From Fomitopsis serialis (lineage: Eukaryota > Basidiomycota > Agaricomycetes > Polyporales > Fomitopsidaceae): 64,000 nt of DNA. Location of the stretch: assembly GCF_022376445.1 (NCBI RefSeq), contig NW_025955014.1:124001-188000 (forward strand). The letters run 5' to 3'. Made by a program: the position numbers and the translations under genes. Positions 24,083-34,252 of this stretch are shown in pieces. The first letter of the stretch is position 1. The number at the start of each line of letters is the position of its first letter. Below the pieces are notes generated by a model. It made no database searches. It saw only the letters and a list, made by a program, of their open reading frames with translations, and had not been told where the DNA came from.

Positions 24083-24382
24083 TACTGCACAATTCAATAC
24101 AGTCCGGCGGTCACGCGTCACAAGGCCCCTCGCCACACCGGTAAAGTACCCTTGTCACAGGTCACTGAGGGTCCCGCCGGTTGTGACAAAAGCACAAAGA
24201 TTTGACCGCCTCCGGCGGCGGCTTTCAGCACTCATTTTAACGACGTTTACAGCCCGTCGACGCTCCGCCGCACCGTCTGAACCGTCCGCGTCACGCGTCA
24301 CCGTCGCTCGCGCCGCGCCGCCTGGCGGCGGCGCGGCCGTCACAGTCACAACCCGCGCCGGACTGAATTGAATTGTACAGTA
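24083..24382. mobile_element. 300-bp MITE with 27-bp inverted ends and TA target duplication
   Basis: Left end TACTGCACAATTCAATACAG (continuing TCCGGCG) and the reverse complement of the right end agree at 25 of 27 positions. TA dinucleotides flank both sides (24081-24082, 24383-24384). The interior is GC-rich, has no open frame and holds GTCAC/GTGAC-type inverted segments. Ends and TA duplication fit a non-autonomous Tc1/mariner-pogo type element. The paralogous segment at about 27790-27800 continues across this point without the element, so an insertion is directly visible. Confidence 0.85.
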
Positions 24383-24545
24383 TATGCGAAGAGGACTGGG
24401 TACAACTTGGACAGAATGAGAACCCTGCCTCTCGTCAGTGCGATCGCCAACTAGACACGCCAAAAGAACTCACGTATGACGTTAGCACGTGTCAACTAGG
24501 AGCTAAACCGTGACGCAACAACTGCACTCGCGCAGGGAGACATCC

Positions 24546-24745
24546 TTAGCTCGACCGGTATTCGCCCATGTACACATCATCCGACCGCCAAACGCTTGGC
24601 TTGGCTCCGGCGTATTCAAGTTTCTGAGGGGAGTTCCAGTCGACTTCAGGATTGGCATGAGCGAGGATCGTCGATTGGAGCCCCGTCTGGGTGTCATCTC
24701 GACAACAGGACGTGGCGAATGTGACTCGAGTGTTGCCGGCTGCCA
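24546..24745 (-). pseudogene. 3' fragment of a CENP-B-type HTH gene
   Basis: About 66 codons equal to the C-terminus of the gene at 27951-28975, reading AGNTRVTFATS at the start and DDVYMGEYRSS at the end. The DNA-binding parts are missing. The junction at about 24745 leads directly into unrelated sequence that belongs to the 3' end of the next CENP-B-type gene. Confidence 0.75.
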
Positions 24746-24782
24746 TCCTAGACCATGACTTGGTCGCTGCGTATCGGCCGCC

Positions 24783-25786
24783 TTACGACGCTGCGGTTGG
24801 TGATGACAGAGCGCCGGTGGACCAGGTCGGCCAACCACTCGTCAAGAAGTTCTCGGCGGCTACAACAATAGCCCTGTATTCGACAACGCTGGTCGGCCGT
24901 CCAGGTGGAGGTGGCCTGGTATCGGTGGGTACACGATGGCGAAGGGGAGCACCGGGAGAGGATGAAGCGTCAGAGCTCCTTTCGGAGGATGACGCGATTG
25001 AATCGACAGGCATAGGGGGCACAGATGCAGCGGGTGAACGAGGCTCGTCGCGCAGCGAGGACGTTGCAAAGGTTGTCTGGACGACCTCCCTGCTGGCCTC
25101 GTCCTCTTCCATTGTTGCTTCTTCCACAGCCTCCACGCCGAAGGGCAATTGCTCTGCGAGACCATTGACCATATCGTCTATTTCCGTCGTCGGCGGAGGA
25201 TTCCAGTATCCCAACGCTCTGTCTCGCAATCGGAAAACTGACTGCGAGTAGTCGCCAAAATGTCCCTGCACGATGCCATAACGAGATTTGAAATTACGCA
25301 GCCAAGTGCGACCGCATTTGAAGACACCGAAGCCCTCAGTTACACCTTCATCTTCCACAAGGCTGATGGCCTTGGCCTTGATCATATCATCGGTCACCAA
25401 GACCTTGTCTGCGGCACAGCTAAAAAGCCAGTCTTGAAGCTCGTTTTCTAAAAGTCCATAATTCGGGTTTCTGCATAAGGTATTACATTACATACATTGG
25501 ATTCTGATGACCGGGAAACAACGCACCTGTCTCTAGCGACCTTGAATTCTTCGAACTGCGTAGATTGCAGCCATTTTGTCCTCTCATTCAAAGTCCTAGT
25601 GATTGTCGTCTTGTTTGTGCCAAAGAGCGTAGCGAGTGCTTGATGTGTCATGCTTGGGTTCTGTTCCGCCATCTCGCACACTTTCTTGCGGTCAATAGTG
25701 TGAAAGGCTCTTCGGCGCTGGACCTGGTAGTCGTGGGGCCGATTCGCTAGTAATTTCTTGCGCTTTTGCTGCCGAAGTTCTCTCAT
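24783..25786 (-). CDS. CENP-B-type HTH protein 1 (no transposase domain)
   Basis: Two exons, 25786-25527 and 25470-24783, 315 aa. The first half has two helix-turn-helix units as in CENP-B and Tc5/pogo transposases. Unit 1 is an Arg/Lys-rich psq-like HTH (DRKKVCEMAEQNPSMTHQAL, then NKTTITRTL). Unit 2 contains ENELQDWL, VTDDMIKAKAI and CGRTWLRNFKSRYGIV. The intron lies between them. The rest is a Ser/Pro/Glu-rich tail with TTFATSSLRDE. No DDE catalytic domain follows. Upstream exons cannot be excluded. Predicted nuclear DNA-binding protein; the target is unknown. It belongs to the array that continues at 27951-35773 and 49054-53222. Confidence 0.7.
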
Positions 25787-25799
25787 TGAAAACCACTTT

Positions 25800-27440
25800 C
25801 TCTCGGGCGGAGGAGAGGAGCCCAGATCGTGTCGGATGCTGGAAAAGACTATTGAGCTGATGCACGTTTACCTCGTAAAACCACCAACCCTGTGTCCGCT
25901 GCTGGCGAATTGTACGATGATAAGCCATGCGGGTGACCGAGTGGTTCACCGTCCTTGTTGGGTAACATCGGTTCGCCTTGATACAATGATGTTGAGACAC
26001 ACATCTCGTCGGGAAGACTGTCAATGAGACGCACCGTACGCAGTAGTACCGCTGGAGGTCGATGGCGTGCACTCCTCTGATTCACCGGAAATATGTTGGC
26101 TCATCTTGTCGCCGCAAACAAACCCACGCGTACCCGAAGACAAAGTAGAAAGCAGAGACGCTGTTCGCCGCGCGTACGCGATCTTGGTCAGGCTCTGTGG
26201 CCTCAGTGCGGCGCTGGCGATTACGATGGCGAACCCAGTGTGGGGAGCGATGGATTAATGACATACAGTGCGGGCTTCCATGGCCACAATGCGAGTGTAA
26301 GTCAAGCTTCAAGCTTCCAAGCGCGAGGGCAGAGCAAGTGCAGAGTACTTAGATCGTGTTAGCTCCGTCACTTGCGGCGCAGACGACAGCCTGAGCCTGA
26401 GCCTGCCTGATCCCGTGTGTGTAGCTCCGAGTCGAGGGCAACGGTGGGAGACAGGGCCTGTGGGCAAGGAGCGGGAGTCGTGCTGCGTTATCCCTTGCTC
26501 GCTAGAGCAAGGCTCTCTCGTCTGTAATTGTTGCCGGGCGCCTGAACACTTGTTTGTGGCTGTTGTCAATGTCACATGCGTGAGCAGCGATACCGTAGTA
26601 TGAGCAGGCACATCGACACCAAATATTCAGAGTGTCAGACAGTTTCACACTTATGAAGAGTTTGTTTGTGGAAAACAACTACAGGTAAATGAGCACATGA
26701 TGTATGACCATGCATAACAGTGTTCAATGAACGAGAATTATTCACTTCGCGCTAACACCGGGCAACGGTGGTGGCAGTTACCTTGTAAGGTAATACTCGC
26801 AAGCGCCTGTTAAATGCGGCTGCTACTGCGACCTGCATGCCTGAACAGTGCACGGGGCATGATTTTCTAAGCAAAGTGAAGTGATTCAGGAGCATTCTAT
26901 AGCACTCAACGTACTTTGTGCCAATTTTCAGGCGCCTCACAGAAGTTTTGCCGGGTACAACGTAGTGTCTGTCTTCCTGCATTAGCCTGCGAATACAAGC
27001 GCCAGTGCAGCGGCACTCTAAGTCCGCGTCTGTACGATATTCCGCTTCTCCATCGAGGACCGATAACTTATATGGAGGTTAGTCGAAGCTGCGTTACTCA
27101 TATCTGGACCATGCTCATATTATTGTGCTTATTTCGACTCGCGCACCCGACCTCTCCATATCAATTCTGTCTTGTACAATAGCAGTGTCCTCAATTTTTG
27201 TACGTTCAGAAGCCTTGTTACCTTTCAAATGTTACTGTATTTGTCGATGTCCCCTTCCAAAGCCCTGCGCGAGCAAGGTAGCGCCGCCCCTCTTGGCGGC
27301 ATTTCGAGTAGATACAAGATTCTTGTTTCGAACACCATGGCGAAAGCGTGACAGCAAACGCGATCACGTGCGCAACTTGATATGTGGCGGCGGACGCGGC
27401 CGCGCAACGCACGTCGCACTCCGGAGTCCAGAGCACAGGA
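25800..27440. other. Intergenic, no gene recognised
   Basis: Short open frames only, none with splice-supported extension or a familiar domain. GC content is mixed, lower at 26600-26760. The promoter of HTH gene 1 should lie at the left end. Confidence 0.4.
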
Positions 27441-28145
27441 TGATCATAAAATGCTGGCATCTCGCTACAGGTGCTTGAAGTTACGGGAGATATGCATATA
27501 TACCAGTATAACACGTCGTAGCACAGTACGCCCAGATCAATGCTGGGCGCGGCGCAGGATGATGCGAATTCTAAACGGTTTTGGTATGGTACAACAACAG
27601 TGGTGGCACGCGTGCAGAGGTCTGACACAGAAAGGGAGTCATTAAAGCATGTGCGTAGGCGAAGCAGAAGAACAATATCAACAGCGAGTGCGCATCAAGG
27701 ATAAAACTCAGTAAAAGTGACAAGGTGAAAAGGTATCATAACAAATGTAATTGCGCACAACGGAATGCAGTGAGGATGATGTATACATATATACGCGAAG
27801 AGTTCTGGGTAATAGGCACAATGAGAACCCTGCCTCTCGTCAGTTCGATCGCCAACTAGACACGCCAAAAGAACTCACGTATGACGTTCGAAGGTGTCAA
27901 CCAGGAGCTACACCGTGACGCAACAACTGCACTCGCGCAGTGGGCGATCCTCAGCTCGACCGGTATTCGCCCATGTACACATCATCCGACCGCTGAATGC
28001 TTGGCTTGGCTCCGGCATATTCAAGTGGAGGGGGGTTCGAGTCGACTTCAGGATCGGCATGAGCGAGGATCATTGATTGAGGCCCCGTCTGGGTGTCGTC
28101 TCGAGAACTGGACGTGGCGAATGTGACTCGAGTGTTGCCGGCTGC
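27440..28145. repeat. Paralog of 23680-24745 (empty MITE site)
   Basis: Aligns with 23680-24745 but has no MITE. GATGTATACATATATACGCGAAG at 27777-27799 corresponds to the sequence split by the element in the other copy. The right part is the 3' end of the HTH gene 2 coding sequence. Confidence 0.7.
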
Positions 28146-28975
28146 AAGAGCATCGCGGAAAATGGGAAATTCGCGTTCCCAGCGGGCGAACTGGTCGTTC
28201 GAAGGACCGGCAGAATCGAAAAAGATGCGGACCTCATCCTCCTGTATGTCGCCCATATATCCGTCATTTGGCAGGGCACCAAAGTAGATATCGGTGTTTC
28301 CTAGAGCTTTCGCGCGCAACTCGTCTCTTTCAGTATAACCACTGCCGGTCACGATTCCATCCACGATCCCAAAACGGGCCTTGAAGTTCCGTACCCACGT
28401 ACGACCGCAATGGAAGTACGGTATCGATCGTCCGCGATAACCAAGTCGCGTCGCCTCGAGTATGGCCTGTTCTTTGATCATCTTGTCGGTGACTTTGACA
28501 TCTCCCGCGGACTTTTGCATCAACCAGCCTTGGAGTTCTAATTCTAAGTCGTTGAATCTGGAGGTACTGGCATCGGAGAAGGGTCAACAACAGTGGCAGC
28601 GCAGGACGATGGTAACGCTCGTACCTGTCCCTGGCGACTCTACCAGTCATGGTGCTCAGTTCTCAGCCATCTGGCTTTGTACTTCAGCGCCTTCGTTACA
28701 GTGGACCTCTTGACGTTGAGTGCATCTGCGATCTGTTGGTGTGTCATTTCCGGATTTGCCAGATGCATCTCGCACGCCTTCTTCTTGTCCGATGCGTAGA
28801 AAGGGTTTCTAGTGTATTTCGATCGTTTGTGCGGATTCATCACCCTGCGATACAGCTTTTCGAGCCTTCGAAGAGTTCTGCCATTGAACTGAAGCTCATT
28901 GAAGTCGGGAGACATGTATTCGGCCAATGTCACACTGTTCCTTGTAGAGTTGTGAACAGTCCCTGTAGACGTCAT
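27951..28975 (-). pseudogene. CENP-B-type HTH gene 2, frameshifted
   Basis: Exons 28975-28625 and 28557-27951. HTH unit 1 is intact (YASDKKKACEMHLANPEMTH, then KRSTVTKAL) and unit 2 also (ELELQGWL, VTDKMIKEQAI, CGRTWVRNFKARFGIV). Between WLRTEH and the donor the frame runs into TAG. The conserved end GRVARDR is present in the neighbouring frame, so one extra base near 28652 breaks the gene. The tail has VTFATSSSRDD and ends DDVYMGEYRSS. Either a recent pseudogene or a sequence error; all downstream coding sequence is well preserved. Confidence 0.7.
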
Positions 28976-28999
28976 TCAGTCCAGATTGTAAGTACAGCA

Positions 29000-29790
29000 T
29001 AATCACGGCCGTACTTTTCTTTGGCTTTTCATCCCCGCAGTGTAGGTTCTGTGGCTGAAGCACCTCTCCACGATGGTGTGTCGCGGAATTGGGGCTGATC
29101 GACTACGGAACGCTGGAGGAGTCAGCTCTGTGCCGTAACCTTTTCACGTTGTGTACGCACTGGGTCAGACAGAGTGTCCTGTGGTGTTTTTGCCAGTGCC
29201 AGTGAGCCATCAGATAGCGCCGACGCAGACATGGCCGGGACGAAAAGTAAAGTAGGTTTGCAGTACAACTTTGGACTAGGATCCTACAGCGCAGCTGGGA
29301 GAGAACTTTCCATGCAATTGCGAACGGAGCGCGAGGGGACCAAATGTTCACGTTGATGTCGACTCGGAGCGAGCCAGGATACGAGGTGGCGCAATCGCTT
29401 CTTGAGCGCGTCGAGCGCGAAACGCCCAGTAGCCGTCCTCCTTATCGGACCTACGCCAATGACTGAATGGACCACTGTGCAGTGAGTCACGGTGCAGCTT
29501 GAAGCGAGGCGCTGAAAAAACGTGCAACGTCAACGCTTTCTTCCCGTGATAGCGTACAAAGTATCATGAGGTGAATAGCGTTACAGATGTGTGGAAAAAG
29601 TAGTAACGACGAAACGACGGAGACAAGGGCATTCATAACGGATGACGATAGAATGGTAGTCGTGAAAGACGAAGTTACAACTGTTAACTGCCCTCAGTGC
29701 GGATATATATGTCAACCGTTTGTGTCGACCACAGGCGACAAGAACACTTACTGACTCGGAACGGGGCCCATAGGGTGAGGCGTTGATGAT
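29000..29790. other. Intergenic with a weak repeat
   Basis: No gene seen. About 29310-29400 resembles 31380-31450 and 51440-51510 (GCGATTGCGAAC-type block, then CAAATG and CACG), so a third, decayed copy of that spacer may be here. Confidence 0.35.
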
Positions 29791-29793
29791 CGT

Positions 29794-30744
29794 CTACCCA
29801 TGGATGCTCGGGTGCGCGCTACTCCATGGCAGCGAATGCTGTTCGTTGGTCGCGGAGGGATACGAAGACGGCAGTGCGCCGTCTTCGAAGGATCCCAACT
29901 CCTCCTTGTCGGGCGGACTCTCGTCGCGAGCAGAGGAGACTGCAAAGGTGGCATGAGTGTCGTCTGATGCGACGTCTGAAAATCCAGTCAGTACGTCGAC
30001 GTCCTGAGCTACACGTGGTGCGTCCGAATTGGGCTTACAAAAATCATCGTCTTCCTCCATGAACTGCATTGCGGATATTAGATCGTCAACTGGAATGTCT
30101 CGTGGGTCGGAGGGTCGGAGGGGTCCCAATGAGTGTGTCCAAAAGCTTTGGCGCGAATCACGTCGAGTACCGTAAGCCCTGTTCCAGTCACCTTCCCATT
30201 CGCTACCCAGGTACGTCCACATCTGAAATATGAGGACCGGACCCCACGATAGCCAAGTTGATTGGCAAATAATAATGCTTGCTGCTTGATCTTGTTGTCG
30301 GGAATAGGTGTGTTGCATAGGAGCTGCTCTTTCAGCCAATCGTACAGACGCATTTCAATCCTGTAGTATATGGGAGTGCTAGAAGGAGTTCTCTTCATTT
30401 GCTGTTCCTTCACATCAAGCGGAGACGTACCTATCCCTCGCGAAATGATGTGTGTCCCGATGTTCACTCTGCAGCCATCTACTTTTGCGCTTCAGCAGCC
30501 TCGTGATTGCGGATCGATGGACATTCAGTGCATCGGCAATCTGTTGATGACTTATCCCCGGGTTTGCGACATACAGCTCACAAGCTCTCTTCTTGTCAGC
30601 GGCGTAGAACGGTTTCCTGCGGCGCTTTCTGGCATCGAGACAGTCTAAATGGTTCCCAACGGTCTTCGGATGATGCCCTACGTCAGGCACGATGTCAGCA
30701 CTGCGCCCATTGGCGATGAACCCATGGTTTGAGCCTGGATACAA
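29794..30744 (-). pseudogene. CENP-B-type HTH gene 3, frameshifted and internally deleted
   Basis: Exons 30744-30431 and 30360-29794. Unit 1 is intact (AADKKRACELYVANPGISHQ, then RSAITRLL). Unit 2 starts normally (MRLYDWLKEQ, PDNKIKQQALL, YFRCGRTWV) but lacks about 11 codons where its relatives have RNFKARFGIVDG, so the recognition helix of HTH 2 is shortened. Further on an 8-base direct duplication at 30105-30120 shifts the frame; removing one copy restores a reading that runs to the stop at 29794 and includes HATFAVSSARDE. Probably a pseudogene. Confidence 0.7.
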
Positions 30745-30753
30745 TTTGCTGAA

Positions 30754-31037
30754 TCAGCTCAGCAAGCATATGCACCGTTTATCGTCCTCACTTTCATCAT
30801 CGAGTGACGGAGCCTCGCGGAGTGTCATCGACCTTGATGGTACATCCCACTGCCCACGACCTGAATCCCCGAGCTGGTCGCAGGTCTCAGAAACAGGGGA
30901 ACATGGGCATTGAAAGAGAACGGCGAACAAACTCATCTACCCTGCGTTGCCAAGGATCCGCTTCGCTGCTGAGAGCTGTATACACATCACTGCTCCAATA
31001 AGTACGTGTCACAATGAGATGAAGAGGATTACATACG
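30754..31037 (-). CDS. Unrecognised multi-exon gene, copy in segment 1 (partial model)
   Basis: Three exon candidates: the first ending at 31037 with donor GTATGT (its start, near or beyond 31240, is open), then 30989-30941 and 30873-30754. The first reads FGHSDLLTVDNKITENRSW upstream of the end NDISP, the second VYTALSSEADPWQR. The same frames, donors and acceptors occur in the diverged copy at 50550-51277, which argues for coding function. The last exon differs in its C-terminal part and ends earlier. No known domain; 5' end undetermined. Confidence 0.3.
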
Positions 31038-33480
31038 GGCTAATATCATTGCCGCAGCGACCATAATCCGCTTCAATCCTCTCGTACGGCTCGTGTATCA
31101 TGGTGCACCAGGACCTGTTCTCTGTGATTTTGTTGTCGACGGTGAGTAAGTCGGAATGGCCGAAGGAAGCCGCCGAGATTCGCGCTAGCAAAGGGGCGGA
31201 ATAGCTGTATAGGATCCACCGATGAGTCGTATGAAAGACTGTACACTCATCGCTTGCTCGAGAGCGGCGCGGCACGCCTGGCCAGGCAAGGGGATGCAAG
31301 CTGTCAGTATCAGACAAGTATTGTGACAAGAAAGTCAACGAATCATGCGCATGCGCACCGAGCTTGTACTATCCCGGGAGGAAACGTTGCATGCGATTGC
31401 GAACAGAGAGCAAGGGGGTCAAATGCTCACGGACTCGGAGAAGTCGATGTCACGGTCGACTCAGGGCGCTTGCTGCGCCCACGAGCGCCCACGTCGATCG
31501 CCACAGGCGCGGGCGAGTAGCTTGACCGTACATCATCTGCAATTCATGTAGATACTGATGTGTACGGTAACAGTCTGGGAGATACGTAGATAGTATGGCA
31601 AACTGTATGTAACGGTACTTGAGCGATGTGTACCACGTCGACACGCCAATATCATGATACACTGGCACTACAACGTAGTATTGTATACTAGTAGAAACGT
31701 AAAAGAGACTCGGAAGACATGTATGAGTACAGGAAGGCGTATTGGAGGAAGTCGAAGGCATGGTAGTGGACATGATCAAAGGGCAATTGGGTCTTGAGAA
31801 CGCGAAAACAGGCATCGTCATCTCATCAAGATGTAGACGATAGTCGGTGCCAGCTAGTGGGACGGTACCTACACGAACGATGGTGTCAGTATCAGCTCAC
31901 TTCTTTCGCGGATTAATACGAACGACGTCTAGAGCGGTGTTCCGCGCATGAAGGACTCTTGAAAGGAGCTCTGGGAGTACGGCTCCTGGTATGATTGGCC
32001 AATACCCGAGTTTATCGGGGGGTGCCAAGCACCGTTGCCTGACGCCCCGATTTCCTGCTGGAAATATTGGTCTGAGGGAAGTGGGATGACGCTGGGCCCA
32101 GGCATTCCGGATGGATTCGCATGATCGTTCGGAGACGAGGTTGAGTTGGGCGGAACCACCTCTGGCTGCGACGTCGATGCGGATGGTGTACGCGGCGCGT
32201 AGATAACGATGTGGCCGCGGATCTCGTGGTCCATATCGTCGTCATACTTGTTTCTGGCGATAGGCGGGGGCCCCGGAATATTTCCATGCTCGTCCGGCAG
32301 ATGAGACCAAAAGTAGTTATCCAGCGGAAAGTAACCATACGCCCTCTCTCTCGCCAAATCGGTTGCAGTCCAGCCAAGGCGCGTAAAGATGCCGTCAATG
32401 ACGCCGAAACGCGCCTTGAACTTGCGCAGCCATGTGCGTCCGCAATGAAAATAGACTGGATTTCCACCGGTGCCCCCCCTCATTCCCTCGTCCTCCGCTA
32501 TCACTAAGGCTTCATCTCGAATCATTTTGTCGGTCACGATCGTACCTTCGTCGCGGCGATCTGCCAACCAGTCTTGCAAGCGATTCTCAATGAATGAATA
32601 CTTGACGACCCTGCCCACTGCATTAGCAAGAATACACAGCAATCCGACGAAAGGACATTACCGTCTTCGTGCAAATTTGAGGCCTTCGACATGCCTCGAC
32701 TTCAGCCATCTTTCCTTTCGCTGTAGGATCCTAGTGATCGTGGTCTTATTGACCCCAATTCGGTCGGCTATTTGTTGATGTGTTATGCCAGGATGCGACG
32801 AGTGTAGTTCGCAAATGGCCTTCTTGTCAGATGCGTATACCGGTCTTCGCGCAGCGCGAGGGCGGGGAGGTGGATCTTGCCTGATATCCGCTACGTGCTG
32901 TGCTTGTACGCGAGAAGCTGTGCGATCCTCGTTCAACAAAGCAATCGACCTAACTGGCATGGCTGATTCTGCAATTGATTATAGTAATGTTCGTGTCCGA
33001 GTCTTGTCTAGGCTGTGGGGTGGGGCGGCAGGCCAAGAGCTTGAACGATGTAAGTCGGCGGGACATAGTGAGATAACTCACTCGAATGACAACAAAGACA
33101 TTCATTCCTGTATGGGCACTGACAATCGTTCAACAATGGCAACGACGTCGATGCCAACAGCCCGCGGGAACGCACCAGCGGAATTTCGAGGAATTGCAGC
33201 GGACACCACCGCGCTATGGCGTTGTGAAGAACAGTTGAGGTAGCCGTGGCAGCCCCGCAGAAGAGTGTCAGATTTTGGCGACGAACGGCTGAATTACATG
33301 TAATTGAGGTGCAGAGCTGATCAGCGTTCGCACTGGGCAGCTCGCTGGAGCGGTGCCAGTGAACACACAGTTGGCAACACGATCACGTGGCTCTAGTACA
33401 ACGCGCACCGATCGCGTAGGTACAGTTTCCGGCCAGTATTTCACTCACCCGAAATCCCGTGCGGACACAGTGTACCATGG
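30800..33480. repeat. Segmental duplication, copy 1 (with 50880-53690)
   Basis: Direct repeat of about 2.7 kb, clearly diverged yet colinear, containing the unknown gene and HTH gene 4. Left similarity begins near TCATCGACCTTGAT at about 30825. The right end fades at about 33480. The copies lie about 20 kb apart on either side of the DUF6698-Plavaka island. Confidence 0.8.
31929..32960 (-). CDS. CENP-B-type HTH protein 4
   Basis: Exons 32960-32662 and 32610-31929, 326 aa, intact. Unit 1: YASDKKAICELHSSHPGITH, then GVNKTTITRIL. Unit 2: IENRLQDWLADRR, VTDKMIRDEALV and CGRTWLRKFKARFGVI. After it comes GYFPLDNYFWSHLPDEHG, shared with genes 6 and 7, and a Pro/Ser-rich tail ending QESFMRGTPL. No DDE domain. 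Close paralog of the gene at 52193-53222, with the same intron position and phase. Predicted nuclear; function unknown. Confidence 0.75.
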
Positions 33481-34250
33481 TTCTACTGCGATGGTGAGAC
33501 CTGTGGAAAAAGGAATGGACGTGTTCTGCTATATTGGGCCTCTACCAGGACAGTCGAAGACTCGAGATTGACTGGGGAGCGGAGACACCGAGCCTATGTT
33601 CAGGTCCTGAGGCAAGTGAGCACTTGCTCGCCGTCTCGCGTCAGACAAGCTTCAGGCGCATGTTTAAGCTAGCATGCGTGTTACTAGATCGCTACAGTAT
33701 TCTCTTCTTAGGCTGGGGCGCGACTAGCCTGTGCACGACTCGGACGCCGCCGGGTGTAGATGGCGACCAGGATAACTTGAACCGGCAGTCACACATCGGC
33801 GTATCCGAAGTCAACTCGAGACTCGGACTGCCTTTAATAAAGTTGGGTACCCCAATTCGACTTCGTACGTATCTTCTACACATGTTCGAGGCGAATCAAT
33901 TGGCTGCATGGTACACATCGATAGTGAATACCTTCGCATATCATCAGAACCCTACAAGACATCAATAACTTTACAGCACGAAGCACAGAGTGCTTTCCGA
34001 GTCTCATCGTTATTGAGGACAAGCAATGCTTCAGAAAGAGTGTGAGGAGACAGTGGCAAAATGGATGACCTAAATATGAAGATCACGCGACAGAATGCAC
34101 CTGTGAATTGTATATGAAGATCGCATGCGGAATCTCTCTAGAACGCAACGACACATATTAGCCGACACGCTGGGAGTACAGGGTACATGGACGCACCAAG
34201 GGCGCTCGCACAATCCTCCAAGTGCCGTAGGCGTGCTCCGAGTCGTGATC
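33000..34250. other. Intergenic, no gene recognised
   Basis: The left part (to about 33480) is shared with 53240-53690. The remainder has open frames without splice-supported extension or a recognisable domain. Confidence 0.4.
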
Positions 34251-34252
34251 AA

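Larger units (their letters stand above)
23680..24745. repeat. Paralog of 27440-28145 (carries the MITE)
   Basis: Aside from the MITE, this segment aligns with 27440-28145. Shared blocks include GATGCGAAT, GGTACAACAACAG, GGTGAAAAGGT, GAACCCTGCCTCTCGTCAG and CAACTAGACACGCC. It covers the 3' flank and the last codons of a CENP-B-type gene. Similarity ends abruptly at about 24745. Confidence 0.7.

Noticed and set aside
33534..33968. 144-codon open frame
   Set aside because: No splice-supported extension, no domain, and not conserved in the paralogous segment.
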